NCBI RefSeq assembly: GCF_003047285.1
Contig: NZ_PZYX01000001.1
Span: forward strand, 248,001-312,000
DNA length: 64,000 bases
Reading direction: 5' to 3'
Source of the DNA: Nocardioides allogilvus
GTDB lineage: Bacteria; Actinomycetota; Actinomycetes; Propionibacteriales; Nocardioidaceae
Part shown: positions 60,623 to 64,000 of the stretch, piece after piece
Position numbering within the stretch: the first letter of the stretch is position 1
Layout: every line of letters begins with the position of its first letter
Made by a program: the position numbers and the translations under genes
The notes under the pieces: generated by a model
Told to the model about the DNA's origin: nothing
What the model saw: the letters and a program-made list of their open reading frames with translations, nothing else
The model's database searches: none

Positions 60623-61141
60623 ATGGACCTGGGATCGATCATCGGCAAGCTCGACGGAGGCGGCAGCGACCTGGCCGACCTCCTCGAGCTCCTCACCAAC
60701 AACAAGGAGCAGCTCGCGATGCTCGGGCGACTGCCCGACTACCTCGAGAAGATCGCCACCGGTCTGGCCGGCGCGGGGGAGCAGGCGAAGTCGGCAGCGG
60801 TCTCGCTCGTCGGTGACGACGGCACGTCCGGGCTCAAGGGCACCCTGGCCGACTCCAGCGACGCCCTGGCCGGCATCGTCACCTCCATCGGCAACGGTGC
60901 CGCTCGCATCGCCGACGCGGCCGAGGCCGCCGCCCGGGTGCCGCTGATGGACGGCCCCGCCGCGCGGCTGGCCAGCGCGGCCGAGGAGATGAGCGGGGCG
61001 ACCGAGCAGCTCGGCAAGCTCGCCACGGCCATGGACTCCATCGGCGACACGCTCGCGCAGGTCGGCGCAGCGCTGGCCAGGCTGGGTGACCATCTCGACG
61101 ACTCGGGCACGCAGGCCCGGGGCTTCGCCGAGCTCGGATGA
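60623..61141 (+). CDS. Ala-rich helical protein of unknown function
   Basis: A 172-residue protein without a recognised domain. It is Ala/Gly/Leu-rich and predicted helical, with possible coiled-coil segments (ARLASAAEEMSGATEQLGKLATAMDSI). No signal peptide or membrane helix is evident. TAGGGT (60611-60616) is six bases before the ATG and there is no Shine-Dalgarno. Its stop overlaps the pdxH start (ATGA), so both are made from one message. Confidence 0.6.
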   Translation: MDLGSIIGKLDGGGSDLADLLELLTNNKEQLAMLGRLPDYLEKIATGLAGAGEQAKSAAVSLVGDDGTSGLKGTLADSSDALAGIVTSIGNGAARIADAAEAAARVPLMDGPAARLASAAEEMSGATEQLGKLATAMDSIGDTLAQVGAALARLGDHLDDSGTQARGFAELG

Positions 61142-61791
61142 CCGGTCGCGATCCGGACGACCTCGCGGCGCTGAGGGCGGAGTACGCCGACGGCGGGCTC
61201 GACGTCGGCGACCTGACATCCGAGCCGGTGTCGATGTTCCGGCGCTGGCTCGGCGAGGCGCTGGACGCGGGGCTGCACGAACCCAACGCGATGGTGCTCA
61301 GCACCGCCGGCGCGGACGCGCGCCCGTCGTCGCGGATGGTGCTGCTCAAGGGCCTCGACGAGCGCGGCTTCGTGCTCTTCACCAACCACACCTCGCGCAA
61401 GGCCGACGAGCTGGCGCTCAACCCGCAGTGCGCGCTGCTCTTCCCCTGGCACCCGCTCGAGCGGCAGGTGCGCATCGAGGGGACAGCTCGCGTGCTCGAG
61501 CGTGAGGCGGTCGAGGCCTACCACCGCACCCGCCCGCGCGGTGCACAGCTCGGCGCCTGGGCCTCGCTGCAGTCGCAGCCGGTCGCGTCACGTGAAGAGC
61601 TCGCGGCGGCGTACGACGAGGTGACTGCGCGCTTCGAGGGGCGCGACGTGCCGGTGCCGGAGCACTGGGGTGGCTACCGCGTCGAGCCGGAGACGGTGGA
61701 GTTCTGGCAGGGCCGGCCGGGCCGGATGCACGACCGCCTGGTCTACGAGCGCGACGGCGACGGCTGGCGGATCCAGCGCCTGGCCCCCTGA
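61138..61791 (+). CDS. pdxH: pyridoxamine 5'-phosphate oxidase
   Basis: A 217-residue FMN enzyme that makes pyridoxal 5'-phosphate. RPSSRMVLLKGLDERGFVLFTNHTSRKADEL binds FMN, RQVRIEGTARVLE and the C-terminal PETVEFWQGRPGRMHDRLVYER are the canonical PdxH motifs. Coupled to the preceding helical protein by ATGA. Confidence 0.94.
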   Translation: MTGRDPDDLAALRAEYADGGLDVGDLTSEPVSMFRRWLGEALDAGLHEPNAMVLSTAGADARPSSRMVLLKGLDERGFVLFTNHTSRKADELALNPQCALLFPWHPLERQVRIEGTARVLEREAVEAYHRTRPRGAQLGAWASLQSQPVASREELAAAYDEVTARFEGRDVPVPEHWGGYRVEPETVEFWQGRPGRMHDRLVYERDGDGWRIQRLAP

Positions 61792-61810
61792 ACTGGGGCA
61801 AACAAATGCG

Positions 61811-61839
61811 TTGAGCACTCCCGCATCCGGGCGTACGGT
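61811..61839 (+). promoter_or_regulatory. promoter of the short-ORF unit
   Basis: TTGAGC (61811-61816), 17 bases, TACGGT (61834-61839). It begins 20 bases after the pdxH stop and would start RNA near 61846, just ahead of the ribosome site of the 12-codon frame. Confidence 0.55.
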
Positions 61840-61870
61840 TGCGGCACACGGAAAGGAGGTGGTCCGAGAA

Positions 61871-61909
61871 ATGAAGTCTTTTCGGATGAGTGAGGTGGCT
61901 GCCCGCTAG
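61871..61909 (+). CDS. 12-codon ORF with extended Shine-Dalgarno
   Basis: Encodes MKSFRMSEVAAR and stops at TAG 61907-61909. Eight bases upstream, GAAAGGAGGTGGTCC (61851-61865) can pair with 15 nt of the standard 16S rRNA 3' tail, with one G-U pair, far more than any other gene here. It is preceded by its own promoter and followed by three inverted repeats. It may be a leader peptide or a very small protein. It is too short for family assignment. Confidence 0.5.
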   Translation: MKSFRMSEVAAR

Positions 61910-62105
61910 GCAGCACCAGTCGTCGACGTACTGCCGGCGAATCCAACGCAGTCACCCGACCCGCAGGCCCCGGAATTCATCCCCCGGATCGCCCCCCATG
62001 AGGGGCAGGCCTGCGGGTCGCTGCCATTTCTGCTGGAAACCTCCGCAACCTTCGATTCCCCCGCCTCTGCGGGGGAATCGAACGTTCCGGGGTGTTGCAA
62101 CACCC
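61909..62105 (+). ncRNA. structured region: three successive inverted repeats
   Basis: Immediately after the short frame: (1) a 12-bp stem GACCCGCAGGCC/GGCCTGCGGGTC (61958-61969 with 62008-62019) enclosing two smaller hairpins, CCGG/CCGG and GCCCC/GGGGC, a three-way junction; GGCAGC at 61909-61914 can also pair with GCTGCC at 62020-62025. (2) A perfect 14-bp hairpin TTCGATTCCCCCGC/GCGGGGGAATCGAA, loop CTCT (62051-62082). (3) The 16-bp palindrome GGGTGTTGCAACACCC (62090-62105). The 411-base gap between pdxH and the exporter contains no other gene. It could be a terminator-attenuator or small RNA; this is inferred. Confidence 0.45.
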
Positions 62106-62180
62106 AAGAAGGTGACACAAACCCCGAGAGGCCACCCCGCTTGGCGTCGCCGAGGATGGCGGATCCACGCCGCTCAGGAA

Positions 62181-62199
62181 TATAGTTGTCGACGACAAC
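62181..62199 (+). promoter_or_regulatory. exporter promoter with MarR-type operator
   Basis: TATAGT (62181-62186) is a -10 hexamer directly overlapped by the perfect palindrome GTTGTCGACGACAAC (62185-62199; arms of seven around one A). The start codon follows at 62203. Spacing and sequence (TTGTCG half-sites) fit MarR-family operators, and a MarR gene ends the operon. No good -35 is seen. Confidence 0.5.
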
Positions 62200-62202
62200 C
62201 TT

Positions 62203-63846
62203 ATGTCCAGCATGAATCGAGCGTCCGTGACGACCCCTGCAGCACCCCCGAGCGCCGAGCAGACCGGGGAGATGACCCACCGCGAGGTGATGGAGGCCCT
62301 CAGCGGACTCCTGCTCGCGATGTTCGTCGCGATGCTCTCGAGCACTGTCGTCTCCAACGCGCTGCCGGCCATCGTCACCGACCTCGAGGGCAGCCAGACC
62401 GGCTACACCTGGGTCGTCGTCGCGACCTTGCTGACGATGACGGCGACCACCCCGATCTGGGGCAAGCTCGCCGACCAGTTCTCCAAAAAGCTGCTCGTGC
62501 AGAGCGCGCTCGTGATCTTCTCCATCGGCTCGGTGATCGCCGGCCTCGCGCCCTCGATGGAGGTGCTGATCGGGGCCCGCGCGATCCAGGGCCTCGGCGT
62601 CGGCGGCCTGACCGCCCTCGTCCAGGTCGTCATCGCGACGATGGTCTCGCCGCGCGAGCGCGGTCGCTACAGCGGCTACATCGGCGCGGTCTTCGCCCTC
62701 GCGACGGTCAGCGGTCCGCTTGTCGGCGGCCTGCTCGTCGACAGCGTCGGCTGGCGCTGGTGCTTCTTCTCCGGCCTCCCCGTCGCGCTCCTCGCCTTCG
62801 TCGTGCTGCAGAAGACCCTGCGCCTGCCGACCATCAAGCGCGAGGTCACCATCGACTACCTCGGCGCCACGCTGCTCATGGGTGGTGTCTCGCTGGTGCT
62901 CGTGTGGGTCTCGCTGGCGGGCAGCCAGTTCACCTGGACCTCCGCGACCAGCCTCGTCCTCGTCGCCGCGGGTCTGGCCGTGATCGTCGGCGCCGTCCTG
63001 GTCGAGGCGTACGTCGCCAAGGACCCGGTCATCCCGCTGCGCCTGTTCAAGGACCGCACGACCACGCTCGCCACCGCCGCCTCGGTCCTGATCGGGGTCG
63101 CCATGTTCGGGGCGACGGTCTATCTCTCGCAGTACTTCCAGCTCGCGCGCGGCATGTCACCCACTCGCGCGGGGCTGATGTCGATCTGCATGGTCGGCGG
63201 GCTCCTCGTCTCCAGCATCATCTCCGGGCGGCTGATCACGAAGACCGGCAAGTGGAAGAAGTTCCTCATCGGCGGGATGGTCTTCGTCATCGTCGGCCTG
63301 GCCCTGCTGGCCACGATCGACGACACCACCAACCTGGCCCTCGTCGGTGTCTTCATGGCGGTGCTCGGCCTCGGCCTGGGTGCGACCATGCAGAACACCG
63401 TGCTGGCCGTGCAGAACAGCGTGGCCGCGGCCGACCTCGGTTCGGGCTCCAGCGTGGTCGCGTTCTTCCGCTCGGTGGGCGGCACGATCGGCGTCTCGGC
63501 CCTGGGGGCCGTGCTCAGCCACCAGGTCTCCGACCACGTGCGCACCGGCCTGGCCTCGCTCGTCCAGGCAGGCACCGTCACGGAGGACCAGCTCGCGGCG
63601 CTCGGCGCCGACTCGCACTCGATCCCCGACCTGGACACCCTCTCGCCGCCCGTGCGGCAGGTCTTCGAGCACGCCTTCGGCGAGGCGACGGGGCACCTGT
63701 TCCTGATCTCGCTGCCGTTCGCCGTACTCTCGCTGCTCCTGTTGGTCTTCATCGAGGAGAAGCCCATGCGCACCACCGTCCTGCGTGACGACGAGATCGC
63801 CGCAGCCGCCGCGCCCGAGGCGACGCCGTCCGGAGTTGGGCGATGA
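62203..63846 (+). CDS. MFS multidrug exporter, DHA2 (EmrB/QacA) family
   Basis: A 547-residue, 14-segment exporter. WGKLADQFSKKLLV is loop motif A, RAIQGLGVGGLTALVQVVIA and SGPLVGGLLVDSVGWRWCFF (antiporter motif C region) follow, and GSGSSVVAFFRSVGGTIGVS is typical of DHA2 proteins. Proton-coupled export of drugs or metabolites. Starts at 62203 or 62212 are possible. Its stop overlaps the start of the MarR gene, which likely controls it. Confidence 0.9.
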   Translation: MSSMNRASVTTPAAPPSAEQTGEMTHREVMEALSGLLLAMFVAMLSSTVVSNALPAIVTDLEGSQTGYTWVVVATLLTMTATTPIWGKLADQFSKKLLVQSALVIFSIGSVIAGLAPSMEVLIGARAIQGLGVGGLTALVQVVIATMVSPRERGRYSGYIGAVFALATVSGPLVGGLLVDSVGWRWCFFSGLPVALLAFVVLQKTLRLPTIKREVTIDYLGATLLMGGVSLVLVWVSLAGSQFTWTSATSLVLVAAGLAVIVGAVLVEAYVAKDPVIPLRLFKDRTTTLATAASVLIGVAMFGATVYLSQYFQLARGMSPTRAGLMSICMVGGLLVSSIISGRLITKTGKWKKFLIGGMVFVIVGLALLATIDDTTNLALVGVFMAVLGLGLGATMQNTVLAVQNSVAAADLGSGSSVVAFFRSVGGTIGVSALGAVLSHQVSDHVRTGLASLVQAGTVTEDQLAALGADSHSIPDLDTLSPPVRQVFEHAFGEATGHLFLISLPFAVLSLLLLVFIEEKPMRTTVLRDDEIAAAAAPEATPSGVGR

Positions 63847-64000
63847 GCTCTCTCGACCGCGAGCGCACGATCCTCGACCTCGAGGTCGAGATGGCGGTCC
63901 TGGTCCGCCGGATCAAGCGCGTCATCAGCGAGCGCGCCCAAGCGATCCACCCCGACCTGACGTCGACGGGCTACCTGGTGCTGGCCTACATGAATGAGCA
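63843..64000 (+). CDS. MarR-family regulator (3' truncated by window)
   Basis: Fifty-two codons from ATG 63843 are visible: SSLDRERTILDLEVEMAVLVRRIKRVISERAQAIHPDLTSTGYLVLAYM, the N-terminal helices of a MarR winged-helix regulator. It is coupled to the exporter by an ATGA overlap. The palindrome at 62185-62199 is its probable operator. The DNA-binding part lies beyond the window. Confidence 0.75.
   Translation, partial: MSSLDRERTILDLEVEMAVLVRRIKRVISERAQAIHPDLTSTGYLVLAYMNE

Overview
The window is GC-rich throughout, densely packed and rich in GTG/TTG starts. Many genes begin right at a predicted transcription start (leaderless), and the gene order is rpmG-hadAB ... tRNA-Trp-secE-nusG-rplK-rplA ... 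rplJ-rplL ... rpoB-rpoC. Together with a menaquinone-reductase-like enzyme, a complete mce lipid-transport operon and a serC/citA/pdxH neighbourhood, this points to a high-GC actinobacterium, most likely Nocardioidaceae (Nocardioides-like). The genus is inferred from gene content only; no rRNA gene is present. No mobile element, phage, or CRISPR array is visible.

Layout. 1-14.6 kb: accessory and housekeeping enzymes: a truncated MFS exporter with a convergent TetR gene, an MpaB-type oxygenase, an old yellow enzyme, a GT4 glycosyltransferase, a YdeP-like molybdopterin oxidoreductase, a RibD-like reductase, pirin, an arsR-led operon (arsR, SRPBCC/TIGR03086 fusion, TfoX-N, TerD), tag, cidA/lrgB and an amidase. 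14.6-22.5 kb: tRNA-Thr, tRNA-Met, rpmG, hadA-hadB-murB, a convergent DUF4190/add/glpQ group, then tRNA-Trp-secE-nusG-rplK-rplA. 22.5-25.5 kb: two paralogous stand-alone DnaB-C-like ATPases flanking a lipoprotein, inserted in the ribosomal-protein region. 25.6-27.0 kb: rplJ-rplL behind a long leader with an attenuator-like hairpin. 27.2-38.3 kb: a self-contained mce operon (mceG ATPase, two permeases, MceA-F, two Mce-associated proteins, the second with a degenerate J domain). 38.4-46.1 kb: rpoB and rpoC with a 14-bp terminator.

46.1-64 kb: a paired inverted palindromic repeat, a divergent hxlR/dsrE pair, a geranylgeranyl-reductase-family enzyme with an acyltransferase, a membrane acyltransferase whose 3' end overlaps the previous gene by 263 bp, a tandem-Nudix gene with a hydroxyacid-oxoacid-transhydrogenase-like gene, a 27-residue membrane peptide coupled to a methyltransferase, topoisomerase IB, serC, a GNAT, an M15-like secreted protein, a citrate synthase, a coiled-coil protein with pdxH, and a final MFS exporter with a MarR-type regulator cut by the window end.

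The least explained pieces are: (i) 61.8-62.1 kb, a 12-codon ORF whose Shine-Dalgarno can pair with 15 nt of the 16S rRNA tail, followed by three strong inverted repeats; (ii) the twin DnaB-like ATPases between rplA and rplJ; (iii) the J-like domain lacking HPD fused to a Mce-associated protein; (iv) the paired REP-like element after rpoC. Two TetR/ArsR-type operators, one MarR-type operator and twin hairpins flanking rplK are readable regulatory sites.
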